Below the pieces are notes generated by a model, which was given only the letters and a program-made list of their open reading frames with translations, did not search any database and was not told the origin of the DNA. A DNA stretch of 8,787 bases from Stenotrophomonas sp. (GTDB lineage Bacteria > Pseudomonadota > Gammaproteobacteria > Xanthomonadales > Xanthomonadaceae): positions 1 through 8,787 of the forward strand of contig DOKO01000303.1 of NCBI GenBank assembly GCA_003510825.1, written 5' to 3'. A program made the position numbers and the translations under genes. This document shows, piece after piece, positions 1 through 5,971 of the stretch. Within the stretch, counting starts at the first letter, position 1. Every line of letters begins with the position of its first letter.

Positions 1-19
1 CGGTTGCCTTGTCGCTCAC
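1..19 (-). CDS. rimP: Start of rimP (ribosome maturation factor), partial
   Basis: Only the first six codons lie in the window. Read on the minus strand they begin GTG AGC GAC AAG GCA ACC (VSDKAT), which matches my memory of how xanthomonad RimP proteins begin. An AAGGCAGG stretch (positions 23-30) gives a ribosome binding site about four to eight bases upstream. RimP is a cytoplasmic factor that helps mature the 30S ribosomal subunit. In gammaproteobacteria it is usually the first protein gene after an initiator tRNA, followed by nusA and infB. That context (two fMet tRNA genes, a terminator, a promoter, a leader) is the main support. Six codons cannot prove identity, and the GTG start is an inference. 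Confidence 0.6.
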
Positions 20-228
20 AGCCTGCCTTGATCTCTTGGTTGGGTGCCGGCCACGGCCGGCGGGAAAACATGACGCCCCGGAAACGACAAAGGGCCCGCT
101 GGGCCCCTTTTTCCGGAAAGACTCCGGTGACTGGATTCCGGTTGCAACGCGCTGCGTAAGCGTGTTGCGAGCCCTCCTTCCGGACCGGGTCTCCCGTGGG
201 GAGGCCGCCTTCAGGGGTACTGCATAGG
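20..228 (-). promoter_or_regulatory. Structured 5' leader of the putative rimP operon
   Basis: From the expected transcription start near 228 to the rimP start codon there are about 210 bases with no convincing reading frame but several hairpins. In transcript order they are: an eight-pair stem at 188-206 (core CTCCC/GGGAG); a nine-position stem at 144-168 (GCAACACGC with GCGCGTTGC, one mismatch); a five-pair stem at 113-127 (CCGGA/TCCGG); a GGGCCC-AGC-GGGCCC hairpin at 92-106; and a short GCCGGC hairpin at 46-61, just before the ribosome binding site. CCGGA-type segments recur near 122-127 and 135-141, and TTTCCGG recurs at 113-119 and 78-84, so alternative pairings are possible. Leaders with premature terminators have been reported for rimP in other gammaproteobacteria. 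That this one regulates is inference. Confidence 0.45.
89..112. terminator. Terminator-like GGGCCC hairpin in the rimP leader
   Basis: Two GGGCCC blocks (92-97 and 101-106) separated by GCT form a tight stem flanked by A and T runs. Read on the plus strand, the stem is followed by TTTTT (108-112), a textbook intrinsic terminator, but no plus-strand gene was found that would use it. Read on the minus strand, the direction of rimP transcription, the stem is followed by the weaker tract TTTGTCGTTT. It could therefore be a leaky attenuator for rimP, a barrier to antisense transcription from the left, or both. Confidence 0.4.
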
Positions 229-234
229 CCGCTG

Positions 235-263
235 ATGATAGCGGCTGCACCTCGCTGGTGCAA
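235..263 (-). promoter_or_regulatory. Sigma70-type promoter for the putative rimP operon
   Basis: On the minus strand TTGCAC (258-263) and TATCAT (235-240) are separated by exactly 17 bases, close to the sigma70 consensus. Transcription should start near 228, giving a leader of about 210 nt before the rimP GTG. It lies downstream of the tRNA terminator and the GTAG repeat pair, so rimP can be expressed independently of the tRNA and nuo units. Predicted from sequence only. Confidence 0.6.
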
Positions 264-296
264 GGCTTGGGCCGCCTTGCAACCGGCCGCTGCGCT

Positions 297-358
297 CGCC
301 AGGCATGGCCCGGCGCTACCGGGACCACGCGCGGTGGTAGCGCCGGGCATGCCCGGCG
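297..358. repeat. Inverted pair of GTAG palindromes (SMAG/REP type, REPIN-like)
   Basis: The right-hand unit on the plus strand is GTAG (337-340) followed by CGCCGGGC-AT-GCCCGGCG (341-358), a perfect eight-pair stem. The left-hand unit (297-319) is the same element on the minus strand: GTAG, then CGCCGGGC-CAT-GCCTGGCG, with one G-T wobble. A spacer of 17 bases separates them. Because the units are inverted, the whole block can also fold into one long hairpin. Palindromes with GTAG at one end of the stem are the hallmark of SMAG elements in Stenotrophomonas maltophilia, and related REPs in other bacteria are mobilised by REP-associated tyrosine transposases (RAYTs). The block sits between a tRNA terminator and the rimP promoter, a typical extragenic position. 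Confidence 0.8.
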
Positions 359-374
359 GATCCAGCGTACGCCC

Positions 375-410
375 AAAGAAAAACGCCTTCGAAGCAGGAC
401 TTCGAAGGCG
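375..410 (-). terminator. Intrinsic terminator after the tRNA-fMet genes
   Basis: On the minus strand an 11-pair perfect stem (CGCCTTCGAAG with CTTCGAAGGCG, positions 384-394 and 400-410) with a five-base loop is followed at once by TTTTTCTTT (383-375). This is a strong rho-independent terminator. It lies 12 bases past the 3' end of the second tRNA and should end the tRNA transcripts, and any read-through from nuo, before the rimP promoter. Confidence 0.92.
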
Positions 411-421
411 ATCTCTTTACT

Positions 422-498
422 TGGTAGCGGGGGCAGGATTTGAACCTGCGACCTTCGGGTTATGAGCCCGACGAGCTGCCAGACTGCTCCACCCCGCA
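422..498 (-). tRNA. Initiator tRNA-fMet (CAT), second copy in transcription order
   Basis: The minus strand folds into a 77-nt cloverleaf with anticodon CAT in the loop CTCATAA and an encoded CCA end. It is an initiator rather than an elongator. Three G-C pairs (GGG/CCC) stack at the bottom of the anticodon stem, and positions 1 and 72 do not pair. Here both are T (U1-U72), where the E. coli initiator has C1-A72. The D arm GAGC/GCTC and T loop TTCAAAT match the standard form. It supplies formyl-methionyl tRNA for translation start. It is identical over all 77 bases to the copy at 581-657, 82 bases upstream, and has its own likely promoter (510-538) and a terminator (375-410). Confidence 0.97.
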
Positions 499-509
499 TC
501 AGAAGCGGA

Positions 510-538
510 ATTATGAGGGATAACTTCAAAACATGCAA
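510..538 (-). promoter_or_regulatory. Likely internal promoter for the second tRNA-fMet
   Basis: On the minus strand TTGCAT (533-538) and CATAAT (510-515) are 17 bases apart. The -10 box ends 11 bases before the mature tRNA 5' end, so the primary transcript would carry only a few extra 5' bases. It lies in the 82-base AT-richer gap between the two tRNA genes. The gap shows no terminator, so the second tRNA could be made both from this promoter and by read-through. Confidence 0.5.
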
Positions 539-580
539 GATTTTCCTCATTCATCAAACCGGTTGGCGCCGATCTGAAGT

Positions 581-657
581 TGGTAGCGGGGGCAGGATTT
601 GAACCTGCGACCTTCGGGTTATGAGCCCGACGAGCTGCCAGACTGCTCCACCCCGCA
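581..657 (-). tRNA. Initiator tRNA-fMet (CAT), first copy in transcription order
   Basis: This is a 77-nt cloverleaf on the minus strand, identical in sequence to the one at 422-498: anticodon CAT, encoded CCA, three G-C pairs closing the anticodon stem, and an unpaired U1-U72 end. These are the initiator signs used by the formylase and IF2. It is preceded by a leader of about 90 nt from the promoter at 753-781, and 127 bases separate it from the nuoN stop codon. Short matches in the flanks of the two copies (CTTCCGG against CTTCTGA on the 5' side, AGATCG on the 3' side) suggest a local duplication. Confidence 0.97.
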
Positions 658-743
658 CCGGAAGTGCTTGAACTGCTGCCCTGCTCTTTCGAGGAGGGCT
701 ACCGCAACGATGTTCTGGCTGAACCGCTGCAGTGACAACTCAG

Positions 744-771
744 GCTGCGCATATTACACGAATCGCGCAGC
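744..771. repeat. Inverted repeat spanning the tRNA promoter spacer and -10
   Basis: GCTGCGC (744-750) and GCGCAGC (765-771) form a perfect seven-base inverted repeat with a 14-base gap. The -10 box sits in the gap and the arms cover part of the spacer and the discriminator. As DNA it could be an operator over the promoter. As RNA, in a nuo read-through transcript, it could form a hairpin, but no T run follows, so it is not a typical terminator. Chance occurrence in GC-rich DNA is possible. Confidence 0.4.
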
Positions 772-781
772 TTTGTGTCAA
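753..781 (-). promoter_or_regulatory. Strong promoter of the tRNA-fMet pair
   Basis: On the minus strand a consensus TTGACA (776-781) is followed after exactly 17 bases by TGTAAT (753-758). The predicted start is near 746. The sequence right after the -10 box (ATGCGCAGCC) is GC-rich, a discriminator type associated with stringent control of stable-RNA promoters; that role is inferred. The -35 box begins three bases after the nuoN stop codon. An alternative -10, TAATAT, lies two bases further on with a 19-base spacer. Confidence 0.72.
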
Positions 782-784
782 CTT

Positions 785-2245
785 TTATGCAAGATGCGCA
801 AATGCCTGCTGGCACCAGACCATGATCGGGTTCCAGGCCAGGCCCAGGGCCAGCAGCGCCAGGGCATTCACGCCCAGCACCACGCCCAGCACGCGGTCGT
901 TGTTGCGCGGCATGGCCTCGCCCACCGGCTCATCGAAGTACATGACCTTGATGACGCGCAGGTAGTAGAAGCAGCCGACCACAGCGCACAGCACGCCGAG
1001 GATGGCCAGCCACAGCAGACCGCCGTTGACGGCAGCGCCGAGCACGGCCAGCTTGGTCCAGAAGCCCAGGAACGGCGGAATGCCGGCCAGCGACGCCATG
1101 ATGCACAGCACCAGGCCGGCCATCCACGGGTTGCGGGCGTTCAGGCCCTTGAAGTCCTCGATGTTCTCGGCTTCAAAGCCGGCGCGCGACAGAGCGATGA
1201 TCGCACCGAAGGCGGCGGTGGACATGATGGCGTAGGCCAGTGCGTAGAACAGCGCGGCGGCATAGCCCTGCGCGCCGCCACCGGCGATGCCCATCAGCAG
1301 GAAGCCGATGTGCGACACGGTGGAGAACGCCAGCATGCGCTTGAGGTTGCTCTGCGCGATGGCCATCAGGTTGCCGATGACCAGCGACACGGCGGCCAGG
1401 CCGGCGATCAGCAGCTGCAGTTCGGTCGACAGCGGGCCCACGCCCATTTCCAGCAGGCGGTAGGCCATACCGAAGGCGGCCAGCTTCGGTGCCGAGCTGA
1501 TGAACAGCGCGATCGGCGCCGGGGCACCCTGGTACACGTCGGGCAGCCACATGTGGAACGGGGCGGCACCCAGCTTGAAGGCCACGCCGGCGATCATGAA
1601 GACCGCACCGGTGATCAGCAGCACGCGCTCATCCGAATGCGGGATGGCGGCCTGGATGGCATCCAGGTGCAGGCTGCCGGTGGCGCCGTAGATCAGCGAC
1701 ATGCCGTACAGCAGCAGGCCCGAGGCCAGCGAACCGAGGACGATGTACTTCATCGCCGCTTCCGAGGCCAGGCCACTGTCCCGGTTGCTGGCGACCAGTG
1801 CGTAGGAGCACAGGGCCAGCAGTTCCAGGCCCAGGTAGACCATCAGCAGGCTGCCGGCCGAGACCAGGATCATCATGCCGGCGGTGCCGAACAGGATCAG
1901 CACCGGGATCTCGCCCTGGAACAGGTTGCGGTCGCGCAGGTAGCGCCAGCCGTAGACCAGGGTCAGGCCGCTGAGCAGCACGATCCCGGTCTTCATCACG
2001 TCCGCGGCGGTATCGCGCACGAACATGCCGTGGAAGACCTCACCCTGCCCGCCCACGCCGGTGGCGAGCATGAACAGCACCACGGCCAGTGCAGCGACCG
2101 AGAACAGGTGGGTGACGATCTTGTTCCGGTTGCTGACGAACAGGTCGAGGATCATCAGGGCGAAGGCGCTGCCGATCAGCACCAGCTCGGGAGCGAGCGG
2201 TGGCAGGTCAGCGGCGGTCAATGGCAGCAGCGGCGAGGTGGTCAT
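785..2245 (-). CDS. nuoN: NADH-quinone oxidoreductase subunit N (complex I)
   Basis: NuoN is one of three antiporter-like proton-pumping subunits in the inner-membrane arm of complex I and the most proximal of them to the quinone module. The protein is very hydrophobic, with about 14 predicted membrane helices over 486 residues, the usual size. Hallmarks of the proton antiporter family are visible: a glutamate in LGLELLALCSYALV (E141), a lysine in FKLGAAPFHMWLPDVYQGAP (K224), a second lysine in SSAPKLAAF (K254), and GFWTKLAVL (K398), matching the key lysines of E. coli NuoN. I chose ATG at 2245 because AGGA lies seven bases upstream and MTT is a familiar beginning. An ATG at 2248 and a TTG at 2251 are in frame directly before it. 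It is the last gene of the operon, and its TAA is followed within three bases by the tRNA promoter. Confidence 0.96.
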   Translation of the reverse strand: MTTSPLLPLTAADLPPLAPELVLIGSAFALMILDLFVSNRNKIVTHLFSVAALAVVLFMLATGVGGQGEVFHGMFVRDTAADVMKTGIVLLSGLTLVYGWRYLRDRNLFQGEIPVLILFGTAGMMILVSAGSLLMVYLGLELLALCSYALVASNRDSGLASEAAMKYIVLGSLASGLLLYGMSLIYGATGSLHLDAIQAAIPHSDERVLLITGAVFMIAGVAFKLGAAPFHMWLPDVYQGAPAPIALFISSAPKLAAFGMAYRLLEMGVGPLSTELQLLIAGLAAVSLVIGNLMAIAQSNLKRMLAFSTVSHIGFLLMGIAGGGAQGYAAALFYALAYAIMSTAAFGAIIALSRAGFEAENIEDFKGLNARNPWMAGLVLCIMASLAGIPPFLGFWTKLAVLGAAVNGGLLWLAILGVLCAVVGCFYYLRVIKVMYFDEPVGEAMPRNNDRVLGVVLGVNALALLALGLAWNPIMVWCQQAFAHLA

Positions 2246-2260
2246 CATCAAATCCTGGAA

Positions 2261-3769
2261 TTACAGCAGCTTGCTGGATGCGATCTGCATCGCCAGCTTC
2301 GCGATCGAGGGCTCCATCAGGTCGGTCAGCGGCTTGGGGTAGATGCCCAGCGCCAGCACGCCGATGGCGAACACGCTCAGCAGCGCCCATTCGCGGCCGT
2401 TGATGTCCTTCAGTTCGGCCACGTGGCTGTTGGCCACTTCGCCGAAGAAGATGCGCTTGTACAGCCACAGGGTGTAGGCCGCACCGATGATCAGGGTGGT
2501 GGCGGCGCCCAGGGCGATCCACGGATTGCGCTGGAACGCAGCCAGGATGACCATGAATTCACCGGCAAAACCACTGGTGCCCGGCAGGCCGGCATTGGCC
2601 ATGAAGAACAGCATGGCGAAGGTGGCGAACCACGGCATCACGTTGACCACGCCGCCGTAATCGGCGATGCGGCGGCTGTGCATGCGGTCGTACAGCACGC
2701 CGACGCACGAGAACATCGCACCGGACACGAAGCCGTGCGAGATCATCTGCACCATGGCGCCCTGCAGGCCCAGGCGGGCTGCATCGGCGTTGCCGGCTTC
2801 ACGCACCAGCCACAGGGCGATGAAGGTGCCCAGGGTGACGAAGCCCATGTGCGCGATCGACGAATAGGCGATCAGCTTCTTCATGTCGTCCTGCACCAGG
2901 GCGACCAGGCCGACGTAGATCACCGCGATGAGCGACAGCGCGATCACCAGCCAGGCCCACTCGTTGGACGCATCCGGAACGATCGGCAGGTTGAAGCGCA
3001 GGAAGCCGTAGCCACCGATCTTCAGGGCGATGGCGGCCAGGATCACCGAACCGGCGGTCGGCGCTTCCACGTGGGCGTCCGGCAGCCAGGTGTGCACCGG
3101 GAACATCGGCACCTTGACCGCGAAGGCGATCAGGAAGGCGAAGAAGATCCAGGTCTGTTCCTTGGCGCTCAGCGGCAGCGCGTACAGGTCGGCCAGCTGG
3201 AAGCTGCCACCCTTCATGTACAGGTAGATCAGCGCCACCAGCATCAGCACCGAGCCGAGGAAGGTGTACAGGAAGAACTTCATCGCGGCGTAGATGCGGC
3301 GCGGGCCGCCCCAGACACCGATGATGAGGAACATCGGGATCAGCATCGCCTCGAAGAACACGTAGAACAGCATCGCGTCCGTGGCCGAGAAGATGCCGAC
3401 GGTGACGCCTTCCAGGATCAGGAAGGCCGCCACGTACTGGTTCACGCGCTTGTCGATCGCGCTCCAGGCGCCCAGCAGGGCCAGCACGCCGACCAGGGTG
3501 GTCAGCAGGATCAGCGCGATGGCGATGCCATCCACGCCCAGGTTGTAGCCGATCTTGTACGCCGGGATCCACGCATGGGTCTCGACGAACTGCATGCCAT
3601 CGGCAGCCGGGTTGTAGCCGCCGAGCAGCGAGAGACTCGCAACGAAGGTCAGCAGCGCCACGCCGATCGACGCCCAGCGGGCGGTCTGCGCATCACGGAT
3701 CGCAAGGATCAGGGCACCGCCGAGGATCGGCAGCCAGATGAGGACACTGAGTAGGGGCCAGTTCGACAC
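2261..3769 (-). CDS. nuoM: NADH-quinone oxidoreductase subunit M (complex I)
   Basis: NuoM is the middle antiporter-like subunit of the complex I membrane arm and pumps protons across the inner membrane. It has 502 residues, the normal size, and about 14 membrane helices. Family landmarks are present: a glutamate in helix 5 (FYVFFEAMLIPMFLI, E140), the broken-helix lysine (FAVKVPMFPVHTWLPDAHVE, K219), a central lysine (AAIALKIGGYGF, K250) and the GTSGFAGEFM segment near the C-terminus. The start is a GTG at 3769. The spacer from nuoL holds only a weak purine-rich tract (AAGAAG close to the start, GGA ten bases away), so translation may depend partly on coupling to nuoL, which ends 23 bases upstream. 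The stop lies 15 bases before the nuoN start. Confidence 0.97.
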   Translation of the reverse strand: MSNWPLLSVLIWLPILGGALILAIRDAQTARWASIGVALLTFVASLSLLGGYNPAADGMQFVETHAWIPAYKIGYNLGVDGIAIALILLTTLVGVLALLGAWSAIDKRVNQYVAAFLILEGVTVGIFSATDAMLFYVFFEAMLIPMFLIIGVWGGPRRIYAAMKFFLYTFLGSVLMLVALIYLYMKGGSFQLADLYALPLSAKEQTWIFFAFLIAFAVKVPMFPVHTWLPDAHVEAPTAGSVILAAIALKIGGYGFLRFNLPIVPDASNEWAWLVIALSLIAVIYVGLVALVQDDMKKLIAYSSIAHMGFVTLGTFIALWLVREAGNADAARLGLQGAMVQMISHGFVSGAMFSCVGVLYDRMHSRRIADYGGVVNVMPWFATFAMLFFMANAGLPGTSGFAGEFMVILAAFQRNPWIALGAATTLIIGAAYTLWLYKRIFFGEVANSHVAELKDINGREWALLSVFAIGVLALGIYPKPLTDLMEPSIAKLAMQIASSKLL

Positions 3770-3792
3770 GTCTTCTTATTCCGTACAGGTCA

Positions 3793-5964
3793 TCAACGCA
3801 GGTAATGCATCAGCACGCCCAGGAGGGCAATCAGGCCGATGATCATCGCGAAGGCGTAGTGATAGAGGAAACCGGATTGGGTACGACGCAGCACGCCGGC
3901 TGCGACGTCCACAACACGTGCCGAGAGATTGACCACGCCGTCGACGATGTTGCTGTCGATCCAGCGAGCGACCTTGCCGAGCTTGACGCTGCCACCGGCA
4001 AAACCGTCGATCCACAGCTTGTCGAAGCCGTACTTGTTTTCCAGCACCGAGACCAGCGGAGCGAAGGTCTTGCGGGCCTTGCCCGACAGGTCCGGCTTCC
4101 ACAGGTAGAACAACGCGGCCAGCAGGAAGCCTGCGACGGTCAGGAAGAACGGCGGCAGCATCATGCCGTGCAGCGCGAACGCCACCGGGCCATGGAACTC
4201 CTCGCCGAGGAAGGCCACGGTGTTCTTGGCCGGATCGTAGAAATCAACGATGCCGGTGAAGAACGTGGTCGCCTGGCCCTTGATCGCCTCGTGGGCGTGG
4301 TGGCCGGCCCAGTCGGTGCCGTGCAGCATCGGACCGATGCTGAAGAAACCGATGGCGATCGAGGGGATGGCCAGCAGGATCAGCGGCAGGGTCACCACCC
4401 ACGGGGTTTCGTGCGGCTCATGCGGACCGTGGCCATGGCCGTGGTCGTCATGGGCATCGCCGTGGTGCGCATCGGCGTGATGGGCATCGGCGGCATGATG
4501 GTCGTCATGGCCGTGGTCATCGTGGTGCGCGTCACGGAAGCGCTCCGGACCATGGAAGGTCAGGAACAGCAGGCGGAAGCTGTAGAAGCTGGTCACCAGC
4601 ACGCCACCCAGCACTGCCCAGTAGCCGTAGGTGGCCACCCAGGTGTTCTGCATGTGGGCATGGATCTCGGCTGCCTCGATGATGGTGTCCTTCGAGTAGA
4701 AGCCGGAGAAGAACGGCGTACCGACCAGGGCCAGCGTACCGATCCACATGGTGACGAAGGTGATCGGCATGTACTTGCGCAGGCCGCCCATCTTGCGCAT
4801 GTCCTGCTCGTGGTGCATCGCGATGATGACCGAGCCGGCACCCAGGAACAGCAGCGCCTTGAAGAAGGCGTGGGTCATCAGGTGGAACACGGCTGCCGAG
4901 TAAGCCGACACGCCCAGCGCCACGGTCATGTAGCCGAGCTGGGACAGCGTCGAGTACGCAACCACGCGCTTGATGTCGTTCTGCACGATGCCGATCAGGC
5001 CGGTGAAGAACGCGGTGGTGGCACCGATGAAGAGGATGAAGTTCAGCGCGGTCTGCGACAGCTCGAACAGCGGCGACATGCGGGTGACCATGAAGATACC
5101 GGCGGTCACCATCGTCGCGGCGTGGATCAGTGCCGAGATCGGGGTCGGGCCTTCCATCGAATCCGGCAGCCACACGTGCAGCGGGACCTGGGCCGACTTG
5201 CCCATGGCGCCGATGAACAGGCAGATGCAGATGACGGTGGCGATCGACCAGACGACCGGGTCGCTCAGCAGCTGCATGCCGAACACGGTGCCGTCCCAGA
5301 TCTGCATCTTGGCTTCCGGGCTGGCCAGTGCGCCGGCCTGCGAGAACACCTGCGAGTAGTCCAGGGTGCCGAACACCCACAGCACGCCGGCGATGCCCAG
5401 CAGGAAGCCGAAGTCACCGACGCGGTTGACCAGGAACGCCTTCATGTTGGCGAAGATCGCGGTCGGGCGCTTGAACCAGAAGCCGATCAGCAGGTACGAC
5501 ACCAGGCCCACCGCTTCCCAGCCGAAGAACAGCTGCAGGAAGTTGTTGCTCATCACCAGGGTGAGCATCGAGAAGGTGAACAGCGAGATGTAGCTGAAGA
5601 AGCGCTGGTAGCCCGGGTCTTCTTCCATGTAGCCGATGGTGTAGATGTGGACCAGCAGCGACACGAAGGTCACCACCACCATCATCATCGCGGTCAGCTT
5701 GTCGACCATGAAGCCGACATGGGCCGAGTACTGGCCGACTTCGAAGAAGGTGTACAGGTTCTGGTTGAACGGCTGTGCACCGCCCCAGACCAGCTGGTAC
5801 AGCGTGTACATCGACAGGGCGCAGCTGATGGCCACGCCAAGGATGGTGACGGTCTGGGCGCCGAAGCGCTTGACCTGGCGACCGAACAGGCCGGCGATGA
5901 TGCTGCCGAACAGCGGTGCAAGCACCACTGCGATCAACAGACTCTTGGAGAGAGTGATTTCCAT
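3793..5964 (-). CDS. nuoL: NADH-quinone oxidoreductase subunit L (complex I)
   Basis: NuoL is the distal antiporter-like pump of complex I. Its C-terminal part forms the long lateral helix that runs along the membrane arm. Landmarks: GWEAVGLVSYLLIGFW with E150, GKSAQVPLHVWLPDSMEGPTP with K256, HLMTHAFFKALLFLGAGSVI near 361-380, and GFYSKD with K425/D426, matching key charged residues of E. coli NuoL. It has 723 residues, clearly longer than the E. coli protein (613). Part of the excess is a His/Asp-rich loop at residues 480-518 with 16 histidines, between two predicted membrane helices. The lateral-helix region and final anchor helix occupy roughly residues 600-723. The ATG at 5964 lies seven bases after the nuoK stop and has no clear Shine-Dalgarno, suggesting translational coupling. 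Confidence 0.97.
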   Translation of the reverse strand: MEITLSKSLLIAVVLAPLFGSIIAGLFGRQVKRFGAQTVTILGVAISCALSMYTLYQLVWGGAQPFNQNLYTFFEVGQYSAHVGFMVDKLTAMMMVVVTFVSLLVHIYTIGYMEEDPGYQRFFSYISLFTFSMLTLVMSNNFLQLFFGWEAVGLVSYLLIGFWFKRPTAIFANMKAFLVNRVGDFGFLLGIAGVLWVFGTLDYSQVFSQAGALASPEAKMQIWDGTVFGMQLLSDPVVWSIATVICICLFIGAMGKSAQVPLHVWLPDSMEGPTPISALIHAATMVTAGIFMVTRMSPLFELSQTALNFILFIGATTAFFTGLIGIVQNDIKRVVAYSTLSQLGYMTVALGVSAYSAAVFHLMTHAFFKALLFLGAGSVIIAMHHEQDMRKMGGLRKYMPITFVTMWIGTLALVGTPFFSGFYSKDTIIEAAEIHAHMQNTWVATYGYWAVLGGVLVTSFYSFRLLFLTFHGPERFRDAHHDDHGHDDHHAADAHHADAHHGDAHDDHGHGHGPHEPHETPWVVTLPLILLAIPSIAIGFFSIGPMLHGTDWAGHHAHEAIKGQATTFFTGIVDFYDPAKNTVAFLGEEFHGPVAFALHGMMLPPFFLTVAGFLLAALFYLWKPDLSGKARKTFAPLVSVLENKYGFDKLWIDGFAGGSVKLGKVARWIDSNIVDGVVNLSARVVDVAAGVLRRTQSGFLYHYAFAMIIGLIALLGVLMHYLR

Positions 5965-5971
5965 CTGTGGA

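Noticed and set aside
46..61. GCCGGC hairpin before rimP as a third GTAG repeat
   Set aside because: The stem resembles the repeat family in base content, but the GTAG head is missing (GGTG instead) and the loop is only four bases, so I treat it as part of the leader.
9..465. Overlapping small plus-strand frames (72 and 89 codons) in the rimP leader and repeat region
   Set aside because: They cross the terminator-like hairpin, the GTAG repeats, the tRNA terminator and the tRNA itself, and look like GC-rich chance frames.
557..570. AACCGGTT and GGCGCC palindromes between the tRNAs as a terminator or operator
   Set aside because: Both are short self-complementary words with no loop and no T run, likely by chance.
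422..657. tRNA pair as an integration site of a genomic island
   Set aside because: No integrase gene, no partial tRNA 3' fragment and no foreign composition. The flanks are housekeeping genes and both copies are full length.
599..3754. Plus-strand open frame of 1051 codons antisense to nuoN and nuoM
   Set aside because: It is codon-for-codon in register with the two genes, which happen to share a frame, and it even runs through a tRNA. Antisense stops would need TTA, CTA or TCA codons, which GC-rich genes rarely use. The product is a low-complexity Gln/His/Asp/Gly mix, the complement of hydrophobic codons, with no domain.
4411..4527. Repetitive DNA in nuoL as a possible CRISPR or tandem-repeat array
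   Set aside because: The units are irregular, codon-based and explained by the His/Asp loop. There are no conserved repeats with unique spacers.
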